A DNA stretch of 64,000 nt. It comes from Gliomastix tumulicola (taxonomy: Eukaryota; Ascomycota; Sordariomycetes; Hypocreales; Bionectriaceae). Below are positions 44,762 through 57,400 of the stretch, piece after piece (the first letter of the stretch is position 1; the number at the start of each line of letters is the position of its first letter). Where the stretch lies: the NCBI GenBank assembly GCA_001599755.1, contig BCHX01000003.1, positions 3,011,289 through 3,075,288 on the forward strand, written 5' to 3'. The translations under genes and the position numbers were made by a program. Under the pieces are notes generated by a model, which saw nothing but the letters and a program-made list of their open reading frames with translations, was not told the origin of the DNA and made no database searches.

Positions 44762-47700
44762 CTAGTCATCCAAAATCTCAACCACGACCGGTAACGACCC
44801 CTTCGAACCCTGGGCCGCCGTGGATGCCGTGTTTGGTCTCTCTTCTTCATCATCATCCGAGTCGTCCGCCTCTGCGATAGGAGCCCACTTGCCATTGGCG
44901 AACACTTGGATTCTCCTAGTCCCCTTCATGTCCCTCGCCAACAGCTCCTTCCGCACATACGACATGAAGTCGTCAACCCTGAGGTTGCTCGGACGAGCAT
45001 CCAGGCCGCAGATCGGACAACTCCATTTGTCCACCAGGCTCGGCTCTTGGCCCTTAATGTTGGATGGCTTTCCCTCACGGGTAGAGAGCCAGACGTCCAG
45101 ATCGAAGCACTCCAGATGCCTGCAGTCGCGCCCTCGCACTGGAATGTCGAACATGACGGATGTGAAGGGATCCGTCGTCGCGATAGTCAGCGTCTTGGCT
45201 TCGACGATAACCTCTTCCGAGCCTTCTCCCGACAGTCTCCTCGCAATCTCCTCGGCTGTTTCTGCCGCCGGATGGTGCCCACATGACAAGACGAGCGACC
45301 GCACTGTCTCATGTCGGTGCGTCACGACAACCTCTACCGCGATGAAATAGGTCTTGTTCCTGTCCACGTTCTGTCCTCGGTCGGGGAAGCTGATGCTGAG
45401 CGAATTCTTCCCTTCCATGACATGACGGGAGATATCAACCGGCAGATCATACCGGAAGTGATTCTTTCGTCCCAAGACCAAGGGCTTCCCATTGATCGAG
45501 GAATAAAACTCGGATGGCCAGAAACTCGGCGACACGACCCAGTCACCTTCCTTAACGGCCGTCTCTCTCTGCGCTTTTGTGCAGAGCCGGACGCGATATC
45601 GATGAGATCCATCAAAATAATGGTTCACCGGCAACCCCGTCATTTCATCCTTGGCACTTGTCGATATCTTGTCCAAGTCATCCCTGGACAGTGTAAACTC
45701 CACCCGCTCCAGCCCGTTTCCCGGGAGCAGGCGTCGCGGCCCGACCGCGAAGGCGGTGACATATTGATAATGAGGAGATGATGGAACAGCGCTTCCCAGC
45801 GGCTGTCTCTTGGGACTCCGCACCTGTGGCAGGTGAGCCCCATTGTAATGCTCGCGCGGAGGAAGAACGAGGGACTGAGCCGGTAGATGTTGGCTTCCCC
45901 TTGCCGCATGCTGGCCTGCCGGGGCAGTGGATGGCTGTGCAGCTGGTCTCGGAGCTGTTCTTTGATCTGTCATGGGCGCAACACGGCGGCCTCGCCGTGG
46001 TTGAGAGATGCCAAGTCCCGTCAGGTGCTGCGGAGCTGGAATCTGATGGGCGACGGGAGCCACAAGTTGGTTGCCGGCGACCACACCTCCGACGTGGTTG
46101 AAAGAAGAGGGATTCTGCTGCTGATGGGCAGGACTACTCCATGCGATCCCTGGCAAGAAGCCCGGGGTTCCTGGCCCGGCAGGTGAGATATGGCCACTAT
46201 TCGGAGGCGCGAAGGGCAGAAGGGGGCTATTGTGAGCCCCGTTGCTCGTTAACACATGCGACGGGGGAACCAGCTGCAGGCGCTCCGGGTGTCCATTGTA
46301 GGGCGAGTTGTGCAGCCCACTGTAGCCTCCCGGGGAGGGCAATGCTGCCATTGGCTGGCTGATTCCATGCATAGGCCCCTGGCCTTGTTGGAACGCTCTA
46401 GCATTGGCAGCTTGCATTTCCGGGGCTGGAGGCAGGGCAGCATGAGCAGCATGAGCAGCATGAACAGCGACATTCTGAGGCCTGAGGTTCGGTCGAAACT
46501 CACCAATCCGCCCCATGCGTCGAAGTTGATCCACCAGAAGCCAGTATTTGCGGCCAAAGTCTTCTCGGATTTCCAGGACCTCCGCCTCTGTCATCTCTGT
46601 TTGGGTAGCGAGCATATCTTCCATCTGCTGATCGTCCGAAAAGAGCTTGTTAAGCGCCAATGCGTCTTGATCATCAATGCCCATAGATCGCCGGCTGACA
46701 GTAAAGAGTGTTCCCTGAAGCGTCCTGGATTTGCAGTCGAGGACTATCACCAGTTCACAGGCAGTCAACGGCACTTGCCGGATCGCGAACGTTCGCTGGA
46801 GGTCTTCCCAGTGAGAGGCAAATGCCAACAGGTGCCTGGCTATTTCGTGTCGAATAGGCCCCGCCTGTTCAAGGACTGGCAGGGGGAATGTGGCGAACCA
46901 CGAAATGTGCTCTATTGTCAGGTCCGAGTTTGACCGCAGGATGTTCTGAAGCAAGTCCATCCCCTTGTTCACCACCTCTTCCGGGATTTGTGCCAAGTTC
47001 TGTGTGACAGCATTTCGCTGGATCGTCCAGTGACACAGGAATTGGTGGAGAACGACGTAAAAGGTGTCGCTCATGTCGCATGCTGATTTGAGATACTGGT
47101 ACCTCAACTTGTCCAGTTCGTTTGAAAATCCGAGTAGTCCGCCAAATTGCGCAATGCGGGCATCGATCCGCTGAGTCCATTGATCCATTGCTGTGCTGTA
47201 CTGGCCAGCACTCGTGGAGGAGGGGGGGGCTTCGTTGCCTGCGCTCACACGGACTCGCTTCGTACGATGCGCTTCAGCCTCTGCCGGAAGACGGGCATCG
47301 AAGTGCGTGCTCGATACCGTCCTTCCTGCCGGCGAGCCTGAGCCTTGAGCCGATGGACGTGGCTGTATTTCCCGGAACGATGCAGCAGGCTCATTCCTAG
47401 GTCCGGCCTGACGGAGCGTTGACGGCGTAGGTGCGGGTGCGGGTGAAGGTACGGCTGCTGACGATGGCGCCTCTCGGGAGCTCTCTAGAGCCGCGACGAC
47501 GGAGGAAGATAAGGTGTGCGCGAGGGCTTCTCTCGGAGAGTCTGTGCGTGAAGAGGCAGGGGCGCCTTCCGTCGGTCGATGGTCTTGTTGAGCAGTCGGA
47601 ATCGTGCCTGCCGAAACATTGGGGCTGGTATTTCGTGTAGTGTCGGCGGGACTTGGTTCGTTGGTGAGTGCTGGCGATGGCAGCACGGATTCTTCGCTGC

Positions 47701-48064
47701 GCGTCTCAGATTAGTGTCGGTGTGTCAAGGAGGAGCAGCAGCGATATATAGTGCTTGTCAAGCCTGAGCAAGGGGGTTACACGAACCTAGTTCCACTGGC
47801 AACTATGGGAGTGATTGAGGGCTGCGGTGCAACTTGAAAGTGGGATTGGGACTGAGGTGCCCTGGACGATGACTCCCTTGGTTTCGTCCTGTGGTAGTTC
47901 TCAGTCTGGATGGGCCGGACGTGCTGCGCGCTCTGCATCCATGTTGGACGATGGCCACCAAGGAAGGTCTCGACAGTCTGGTTAGAGGCGGAGACCCGCG
48001 CAGCGTCAGCGCTGGGAAGTGAGGGGGAGGCCGACGTCGCAGGCCGTTGGACTGAGTGCGGCAT
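44762..48064 (-). CDS. MIZ/SP-RING zinc-finger protein, probable SUMO E3 ligase (PIAS/Siz class)
   Basis: Exons 48064-47787 and 47696-44762 (minus) give 1,070 aa (junction AG|C Ser). A Ser/Pro-rich N-terminus is followed by a helical region (about 260-480), then a Gln/His/Pro-rich linker with HAAHAAHAAL and a folded segment before the zinc finger. The SP-RING carries CRHLECFDLDVWL (C951, H953, C956) and WSCPICGLDARP (C986, C989), spaced as in PIAS and Siz proteins. Known role of the class: it positions Ubc9-SUMO for transfer in the nucleus. The end is acidic and finishes LPVVVEILDD, a SUMO-interaction-like motif. No SAP domain was recognised. Orthologues are usually listed only as MIZ zinc finger proteins, so ligase activity is inferred. 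Confidence 0.88.
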
Positions 48065-50425
48065 CGCAGGCAGAGTCGTCTTGTCTAAGCATGTACGGTT
48101 GATGTTGCATCCGGTAATGTTGGCGGGTGGGAGGGGACGGTCTTATGGGATGATGAGATGATGGGATGATGGGATGGATGTCGGTGGGAGGAGGGCGGTG
48201 GTCAGAGACGGCGGACGGGAGGACTGGTGAAAAGTTTGCAGCTTCCGAATCACCAAGCTGGCGAGCAGGAGGCTTGCATGCTGGCCTGCGCTTCGGCGGC
48301 CGGCAGACGCAGCTGCGCTGATGGTCTGGCCGTGGCTGGCACTACCTTGCGGCATGCAGCTCGGCTGCAGCCAGCCGGAGTCGGGCAATCGAGACGGGCG
48401 ACAAGAGGCAAGGCAGGCGGTGACCGGAAAATAGGAGTGCGTCTGGCTGTCTGGCTGTCTAGCTGGCTAGCTGGTGGTGCATACGGTCAAACGACGCGCA
48501 GCTCGCAGAAGCCGTTGGTCGTCTTATGGCGAGCTGAAATGGAAAAAGAAACAAAGAACCAACGTCCAGACTGGCTGGCGTCCGATGTTGGAGCGATAAG
48601 CCTATCACGCTATGGGGCTACCTTAGCCTAAGGAAACGGGCTAGGAACCTGGGAAGAAGGAAAAAATTGGCAACAGCGGCGGATGTGCCTTCAGTAGCAC
48701 CGCGCTATTCGCTATAACGGGCGGAAGCTTGCAGGTAGTACGAGCCAGCGCACCAGTAGCACGGTGTCGCAGGTAGATCATCGTCCCAGGGTGCCCAGGC
48801 TACTGTGAGTAGTCGCAATGGTCCCCCAGCTCCAGCCCTTCCTTACTGACCGAAATGAAGGCCTCTCCATCGCCTGGGAGTGAGGACTGTCAGGGTTGCT
48901 TGGACGAACTGCTTCATCCCGCCTTCTTGGTCATCATGAGTCAACCAGTGGAGGACAGACAGATGCATCGGGAATACATGTCTGCTACCCTATACCACGG
49001 GCCACGCAAACAGCCAGTGTTCACTCGTCCCATCCCATGGCGTTGGTAGGTACCTTACTCTTATATTTGTCATTTCCCATTGCCTCAACAACGCCAACCT
49101 GGCAGTCCCTATACTCGCAAATCATCCCTCTATAGAATCATTAAACAGACCTGCATTATTGTTTCCAACCTCTCACTCCGCCCCTACTATCCTCAAGGCC
49201 TGCTTCATTATAGCCCACACACCTGAGTGCTCAATCAATACTTGGCCAATCCCCTGCTCCACTCTAGCACATGCTTCCGACTTTCATCCGCAACGGTTGC
49301 GGCGCCCTTGCATGCAGGCACGCACGTCAACACTGCCGGCATCGACGAGGCACAGACGGCGCTTTCACTTGACGGTCAGTCGCAGTCTCGCAGTGGCTGG
49401 CCCGCACTCCGATTGCCCGGCTGCGCTGTCTACATAACAGGCACGTCCCTGCATCTCAGCCTGCATCTCAGGAGGGACTTTGTGCATCCTCGGCGATAGT
49501 GCTCACGCTCATCTCAGTCCCGGCCTGCTGTTCTTTACGGCCTATACGTGGGTGGCTCCTGCCAGGTCTCGCTGGTGCCAATTCCCAACAAAGCATTGCG
49601 CCGCTCCACAAGCGGACTAGCGCGAGCTACTTCTTGCCTGGTGCGTCTGCCCACGCGACGTCAGGTACAGGCGACCGTGGGACCCTGCCTCCCTCATTTT
49701 AGTGCTGTGGCAGCCTGTAAGTTCCAGGGTTCCTTCCAGCGCTGTGGACAGACAGAATTGCAGTGTCGGCAACGCCCACATGCGACTGACTCTCGGCCGC
49801 CTCAGCGTGTCATTGCTCACCTCCTTCGAATTTTTTTCCTCTGCTCTCCTTTCTGTCCTTACTCTGACCCTCGCCCTCGCAGCTCGACTCCAGCAAGCCA
49901 CGGCACACCCAACACCCGCATTGCGACGCAGGAACGAGGCTACTAGCTTGGTGCCTCGCGCGACTCAATGCCCATGTGTCGTGTCCAATTTTGACACCCA
50001 ATCGCAGCCTCCCACGCCAATCCTGTGGCTCTCTTAAGGCGTTAGCCCCCCTCCCACGGAGTAGCTCGGACCTCCAACCGCGCCTTCAAGACCACCTCAG
50101 TTCCTGCAATAGCAACAACACCCACACTGCGTCTGTGCCTGCGGACGGACACCAGCACCACGACAGAGCGTCAGCGCCTTGCGCGACCCTCCTTCACCGT
50201 CCCTTGCCAATCGACTCAGACTCGCCACGAGCTTTTCTTCGGCTCATGGCGCCCGTCTGCATTCTGCAAACACCACACATCGATTGATCCGTCATTCAAC
50301 AGGCCAGCCACTCCACTTTGCGCACTCGATTCCGTGTCTCACCCGCGACCGTTTCAACTCGCCGACAGATCTGATCGGCACTGCCTGGCCATCTACCGAC
50401 AAATTCGTCCCTGATACCCATCGCC
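48065..50425. promoter_or_regulatory. Divergent intergenic region between MIZ and Boi-like genes
   Basis: About 2.4 kb with no recognisable gene. A GATGATGG-type repeat at about 48145-48180 lies in the probable MIZ leader. From about 49,000 the plus strand becomes C/T/A-rich without credible protein similarity and reads like a long leader for the Boi-like gene, possibly with 5' UTR introns. Confidence 0.5.
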
Positions 50426-53400
50426 ATGATGGCTATGAGACCTTCCAATGAGCCCGGCCCTCGCCCGGAGTTGGGCGACATGCTCATGGTCATCCGTGCG
50501 TCCCCTCCCCTCGCCCATGCTGCCCAGTCTTGATTGTCTCCTGCCGTGTGCTGCAGACTCGGGAACGAGTTGCTGACTTGCCTTGACCCCATAGACGACT
50601 TCGTAGCCAGGAGTTCCGACGAGCTGAGCCTGTTCAAGGGCGATCGTGTCGAGCTTGTCGAACGAGACGACGAATTCGGCGACGGATGGTTTCTTGGGCG
50701 ACACCTTGGGAACGGGAATACAGGTCTATTTCCTGAAGGTATCTATGCGAGTCCCTAAGAGACATGTGGCCCGAACTTGCTGACCGTACGTAGTCTACAC
50801 GAGACCAGCTCCCAAGACTGGCCCTGCCCCGTATCCAGCACACGCGCCGCTCGCGACCCTCCCAGAGGATACACAGGACTCACAGACGACTTCTGCCGCC
50901 AACAAGGACCCGCCAGTATCACAGGAGAAGCCTCAGCCTACGAGCACGACCACGGCGCCAGGCGCGGATGCCGCGCCGGTCACCCTGCCCCTCAATGCCG
51001 CAAAGCCAGATTCGCTCCCAACCCCCCCAACAAGCACGCCAAATGCTTCTTCTACCAACGATGCTCTCAATCGACTGAGCAGCCCAAAGCAGGCTAGTCA
51101 TGGCCAGGACAGCCAGGTTCTGAACGACACTCTGAACGTTATCAACGAACACATCACGAACCTGAGATCTCCCGCAAGCAACAATGCCCTCCGCACAGGC
51201 GGAACTGACTCTGGAAGCGAGTATAGTGCCCCCCTCGACTCTCGAATGTCGTACATTCAGGGAGAGGAGACAGACGAGGAGGATAGTATAACCCACACCC
51301 GCGCTGAGGTTGAGTCTTGGTCCCCCGATCAGGTGGCCGAGTACCTTTTCACGAACGGGGTCGAAAATCACCACTGCGAGGTGTTCAGAAGCCAGGAAAT
51401 TTCCGGTGAGGTGATTCTGGGTATGGACCAGAGCTCACTCTTCATCAACGCCTTCGATTTGGGCTCTGTTGGCCGGCGTCTCAAGACGTGGCATAGAATC
51501 AAAGCGCTCCAAGACGAGGTCAACGGCACGACGCGCAGAACGACTCAGACATATGGCAGTGACATTGGGTCAGAGGATATACCACGGAGTAGGACCCGGA
51601 CAAGCACAATCACAAACTCGATTTCGAATCCGCCGATGAGCATCCAAACCCGGCGGCTCTCCTCGAATCAGACACCGCCAACCCTGACGCCCAACTCCGT
51701 ATCGACCACCCACGACAGCCCCTCCCTCCACGGTCACCACAAGCGGCCTTCAGCAGCATCAGTTAGAGACTTGCATCACTCGCGCCGCCATTCTTCGACC
51801 GACTATCACGCCGTAGGACCTACCACCCCTAAACTTACGAGCAACGGAACTTTTCCTGGGGCTGCCGACGCCAACCACAAGAAACAGCCCTCCTTTGACC
51901 GAAACTGGAGCATGGGCGGTGCCTTTGCTCAGAACTCATCGAGGCCGCTTTCACAATCTGGCAATCGTGGTGGCTCTGATCCTGATCTTCAGGACTCTGC
52001 TGTCGATCTTGATCGAGGCTACTTCTCCGGTACCGAGGTTGAGGGTCGGGGCCGGAACGTGCTCCGAAAACGGGACAGCACCAGGCATTCGAGGAACTCT
52101 AGCTATGCTGAGGAGCAGAGGGTCCGAAGTGCGACTGCACTTTCGAGGCACTCGAGGTTCGGTAGTGACTCCTACCGCGAGAGCGCGCCAGCATCTGCTT
52201 CGCAGAGGTACTTCGGACTTCAGCCTGGTGTTCACAAGCGGACTGGATCGACCAAAACGACCGACTCAGCACGTCCCATGCCCATAGCGAAGGACGGCCC
52301 TTCCCCAACTGTCACGAGACTGGGTGCATCTAACAGAGACTCAGACCGCTCGTCGAGACCCCACACCCCAGCCAAGGATGGTGACTGGCTGTCGTCTCTC
52401 GTCCACAGACCTGCTAGCAAAGCTGGAGCGTTCGGGATACGGGCGATTTCGGACAACCTCGGCCTCGATCGAAAGAAGGGAGCAGCCTCGAGTGACCTGT
52501 CCAAGGAAGCGAAGGACCAGTCTGCTCTGGCGTCGCCAGCCAGGACAGGGTCTAGTACGCCATCTGCAGGACCGAGTTTTGACATGGGCTCGTCAGACGT
52601 GGGCAAGACTCCTGGTGCTGCGAGTGCGAATAGCTCGGCAGCAGGCCGGAACAAGGGCAGGAAAGGGAAGAAGGACACGAGTGCTTATACACGCGGTCTC
52701 CTCAAAATTGGACCCAAGGAGGCCATGCTGGATGCCGACTATTGCGGATGGATGAGGAAGAAGAGCTCAAACCTCATGACGACGTGGAAGCCGCGCTTCT
52801 TTGTCCTAAAGGGAAGGCGTTTGTCGTACTACTACACGGAAGATGACGAGGCGGAGAAGGGGCTCATCGACATTTCATTCCATCGTGTCCTTCCCGCCGA
52901 CAACGAGAAGCTGACCGGCTTGCATGCCACCCTCACATCGGCTGTGAGCGGTTCAGGCAATCACGGCTCGCTCACTTCCCCTGGCGACGACGAGGATCTA
53001 CAGAAGGGTGATGACACTGTTTTCATCTTCAAGCTGGTCCCCCCACGAGCCGGTCTGTCTCGGGCTGTCAACTTCACGAAGCCGACTGTTCACTACTTTG
53101 CCGTTCAGAATCTGAAGCAAGGCCGTCTATGGATGGCAGCATTGATGAAGGCTACGATTGACCGAGACGACACCCAGCCCATCACCACAACATACCAGCA
53201 AAAGACCATCTCTCTTGCCAAGGCAAAGCAGATGCGTCACCGCCCTCCAGCCCTAATGAACCTCGACGAGACGGCCGAGGACGATCAGACGACCGACAAG
53301 AAAGAATCCTCCAACGGACTGGGGATATCCGTTGACGAGGAGGGCAAAGGCGATGTGCTCAAGTCGGAAAGCGCCAAGTTGTTCTCGGAATTCGGAGACA

Positions 53401-53438
53401 AGCTCAACACACCGAACCAGCCTCCACCAAGCGCATAG
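50426..53438 (+). CDS. boi2: Boi1/Boi2-like polarity protein (SH3-SAM-PH)
   Basis: Exons 50426-50495, 50595-50738 and 50794-53438 give 952 aa; junctions C|AC (His) and G|TC (Val) keep the SH3 intact. SH3 about 22-74 (ALYDY-type start replaced by IHDFVARSSDELSL; ends GLFPEVY). SAM about 243-305 (VESWSPDQVAEYLFTNGV). Long Ser/Arg-rich disordered middle. PH about 718-862 (CGWMRKKSSNLMTTWKPRFF). Yeast Boi1/2 join Bem1, Cdc42 and the exocyst at sites of polar growth and promote vesicle fusion; in hyphae the protein is expected at tips and septa. Two adjacent ATGs at 50426 and 50429; the first was used. The divergent neighbour is the MIZ gene. Confidence 0.92.
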
Positions 53439-54448
53439 GCAGCGCTTCGTCGATGGATGTTATGAAGCGAGCTTCGCCCTTGGCCTTTTTCTTGGCTGCT
53501 CGCTATGAAATGTATATGTTGCAAGATACCTATTGTCACCTCAAGTCCTCTTCTCGGCATGATATAACGGAGTTTTTTAAGACAGAAAAGACGAAATATG
53601 TTGCTTCTGCACATGGTATATGGAAAACGAGAAGGACCTTTCTTTTTTCTTTCTTTTTTCTTTTCTTTTCTTTTCTGATCACGAGATACATGCCCCCCGT
53701 CTATCACCCACCCACAGACACTTCACACTCACTAATGTAATTCCTGTATCTTTCCTACTCCCCCCCTAACCCCCTTTATGACCCTCGGGTCTCGTCTTGC
53801 CTACGGGCAAGCACAGCGTACGCAATATGTTTCCTTCATCACGTTCTCATTTGATCACGCCTCACTCTGAGTCTGCTGCCCGAACAGCGAAATCATGTAG
53901 TTGTGTCTCTGGCTCTCCGGTCACCTTGTCTCTCCCCCTCAATATTCCTTTACTACGAAGTTGTCTATCACCTACTTATCTATGTATGTACTCCGCCCCT
54001 TTGCTCTCGAGCGTAGTGTAGCTGTTAGACGCATTAGACTGAATGTTCACCATTCTCATTATTTCACGGGAGCGTAGTTAATCTATCAGAAGAACGTGAT
54101 GCTTAATTATATCAATTTTTCGATTTTTGTTTTCCAGTACCTCGCAGGTCTCAGTCTCCTGCCTATTGCCGCAATACATATACTTATCGCACACGCTCAT
54201 GAAGCAAATAAAAGGGGTATCCCGACGCCAGCCCGTATTCCGTGGTAGACATGATCCATCCTCGATGGGTTCAAACCGTTGCGTAGCAATACATCCATTC
54301 CCCTTGACATATCAAAGAGAGAACATAAGGAAGCTATCCCGTCTGATCGTTTGATTACAATTCCCCTCCGCGCTCGTCATCCTTACCCCGCGCAACAACA
54401 ACAAACACCAAACACCAAACACCAAAACGCCGATACTCTTGCCATTAT
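53439..54448. other. Convergent intergenic region
   Basis: 1,010 bp between the stops of the Boi-like and Fhl1-like genes. A TTTTC repeat lies at 53640-53676. The AT-rich stretch 54020-54130 may contain 3'-end signals. No gene was seen. Confidence 0.55.
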
Positions 54449-57400
54449 TCACCGAGAAGCTTCCGTGCTCTGAGCGCGCCTCTGGTTCAGCGTCTCGAGA
54501 AGCTGTCTGGCCGTCTTGATCAGCTTCTGCTCCATGTTCACCAGCTTCTCGTCATTCACCAAGCTCTCGTCCGCAAGACCAAGGACGCGATCGATGGCGG
54601 ATAATGTGACGGCCTCGGCCTGCACGGCACCGAGATTTCCCTTCAGGGTGTTGCAAGAAACGTCTTTGAACCCCACCAGTGTCCTCACGACGCTGGGGTC
54701 AATGAGCGCCGACTCGGATCCGGTAGTCGTGCTCCCCGGCGTCGGACTCCTGTGCTTTGACCGGAAGCCGTCGATGACTTGTTGGATGCCCTTCATACAG
54801 ATGCGTTCCATGTTTTCGTTCTGATCCGTTGCCTCCTTCTTGAGGCCGGCGCATCGATTCAGTGCAGAATAAACGATGGCATCGGCGTGGGGGTTGTGTG
54901 CCTTCTTTAGGTTGGAAATCAGGCCGTTCTTGAGGTTGACGACGGCTTTGAGAAGAACCGGATCGATAGGGGCAACCAGGGGAGCTGCTGGCGGGGATGA
55001 TGCTGATGGGCGGCTGGGTTGGCTAATGACTTGCTGAGGCGGCTGTTGGTGCTGAGGAGGATGCTGTGGCGCTTGCTGGACTGGGGTTTGAGCCTGTGCG
55101 ATTGGCTGGGGTTGTGTTGCCGTAGGCTGGTAGACGGGCTTAGGAGGTCCTACCGGCTGGGGTTGAGCGGCGATCGGGGTGTTCGCAGGGCCCGTGGCTC
55201 CTCCCTCTTCAGTCTTAATCACAGGACTAGACGCGATGGGTGGCCGTGAGGCATATGGTGAGTTGTACGGCACGGACTGCGCAGGCCCAGCTTGAGGTCG
55301 TGCAGGGGCTGGTGGCAGTGCATGGCCATACCCAGCAACTTGGCCTTGGGGTTGGACTTGTGCTGCCGGCTGAGCTGCTGGTGCTTGAGCGGGAGTCTGT
55401 GCCTGTGCTTGTGCCTGTGCCTGCGCCTGTGCTTGCGCCTGTGCAGGCTGTGCGGGAGCTGCTGGCCGGGGCATGTACTGCTGCTGCACCTGCTGTGGTG
55501 GCGGTTGCTGCGGTTGCTGCGGCAGCGGCTGCTGCTGCGTATTGTGATTGGGCATCTGGTAGTTGGGAGGGATGTGCCCTGGAGGGTACCCAGGAACGCC
55601 TGCTGGCAAGTGCTGTGCATTGTAAGGAGGGTATCCATACGCCCCGTATCCCTGGTTTGCCATATCGCGATCGGGCGTGTTGCCCTTGCGGGTCTTCTTG
55701 GAAGAGTCAAGATCGACCCCTGGCAAGCGAATCCAGACTCCTCGATCCTCGTCCTTTTGGAAGGCCTTGTTGCCGATGAGGTTGTGGCGGACACTGCTTT
55801 CCCAACCCTTAGTTTCGACATTGAAATAGAAGTGCGGGTACCGGAGGCAGATTCGTTTATAGATTTGTTTCAGCGTGAGGCCGTCGGGATTGCCAGTCAG
55901 AGCCTCGTCGATCAGCATGCTGTAGTTCTTGGGAGGCTTCTGCAAGTCCTCCACTGTGTAGTCTTCACGATTCAGATGAAGAGGCGGCGACTTGGACCGC
56001 ACCTTCTTGTCCTTCTTCTCCTTGGCCTTTCTCTCTGCATCCGAGCCTTCTTCTCCATCCTCATTCTTCGGTTTCCGGGGCTTGTACTTCCGTTTCTCGG
56101 GCTGATCGCTCGCATTCTCTGGAAGCGGGTGCTTCCGCGGCCTGCCGACCTTCCGCTTGATCGGCGGTTCTAGAGGTGGAGGTTGGGGGAGCGTTTTCTT
56201 AGCAAGCTCCTGCTGCTGCTTCTTCAGGAGCCTCTGCTCACGCTTCGACATGAAACCATTCTTAGGGGGTCTTCCCGGACCTCGCTTCCTCGGTAGCTGT
56301 GGCAACATGGTGTCTCCGTCTGCCGCGACGAGATCCTGTACAGCCTCGTCCCCAGCCATCTTTTCGGTGTCTTCGTTGTCGTCCTCGTCATTTTCGTCGG
56401 CATCATCCTCGGGTATGTCCTCTTCGTCGGAGAGAGGCGGTGGCGTAAGCTCATTCTCGGAATCACTCGTGTCTTGCATCTGCTCATTACCATAAGATTG
56501 CTCGAAGTCGAAGCTCATCTCTTTCCCACCCTGCTTGTGCATTCGGGACGCGTCTTGGTTCAGATCTTCCGCTCCGGTAGCGCCAATGGGCACTCCGTTA
56601 ATGATGAATGTGAAATCAACATCTTTGATCTGGAGACGGTCGCCGCACCGCAAGACAACCCTCTCAGTTGTGTAAAGCACATCCTCGCAGAAGAAGCCGT
56701 TCCTGTGCAAGGGAATTGCTTCAAAGACATTTGTCTCCTTGTTGAATGCAATCTTGAGATGTTCTCTTGAGATGGCCTTGGTCTTCAGCGCAATCTGGGG
56801 TCCAGGAGAATGGATGCCGATGAATGGGACATGATTCGGGGACGGCCGCAGGGCTGCCAAGTCAACAGCGGCGGCCCCAGGGGTGTGGGAAACGTATTGG
56901 CGGTTGGAAATGATGTTCCCAGCCGCATCCTGGTCATTCTGAGATGACTCTCCAGTGCTTGTCTTTCGCCGCTTGGCCGGGCGGCTCTCGTCACTACCGT
57001 CTGATTCCGGGCCAAGCATGCCGCCCTCCTCACTGACATAGGATTTGCTGAACTTCGTTTCGTGGGCAGGAGGCGTCGGTGCTCTCTGGCCTCTCTCCAT
57101 CGCATCGTCGATCCGGCGCTGGTATTCCAGCGCGCGCTTCTCGTCGCGCCGAGCCTGGAGCAAGGCGCCTTGATCGCGACCAATCACAACTGCGTACGTC
57201 GTCATCTGAAACACCGAGTCCTGGAACTCGATGCGGGCGAAGGACTCGAGGTGATGGTTTAGGTCGTCGGCTGCCGCACTGTTCGGGTTCGCGCCGACAT
57301 CGAGCATCTGGTGGTCTTCGGGAGGAGGCGGCGGAAGGGTCACCTGTGCCGGGGTGACGGTTGTGTGCTGCTGGGGAGATGAGAAGGCCGCGTTCGGCTG

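Noticed and set aside
54262..54285. TTCAAAC string resembling a tRNA T-loop
   Set aside because: The flanking five bases do not pair and no acceptor or anticodon stem is found.
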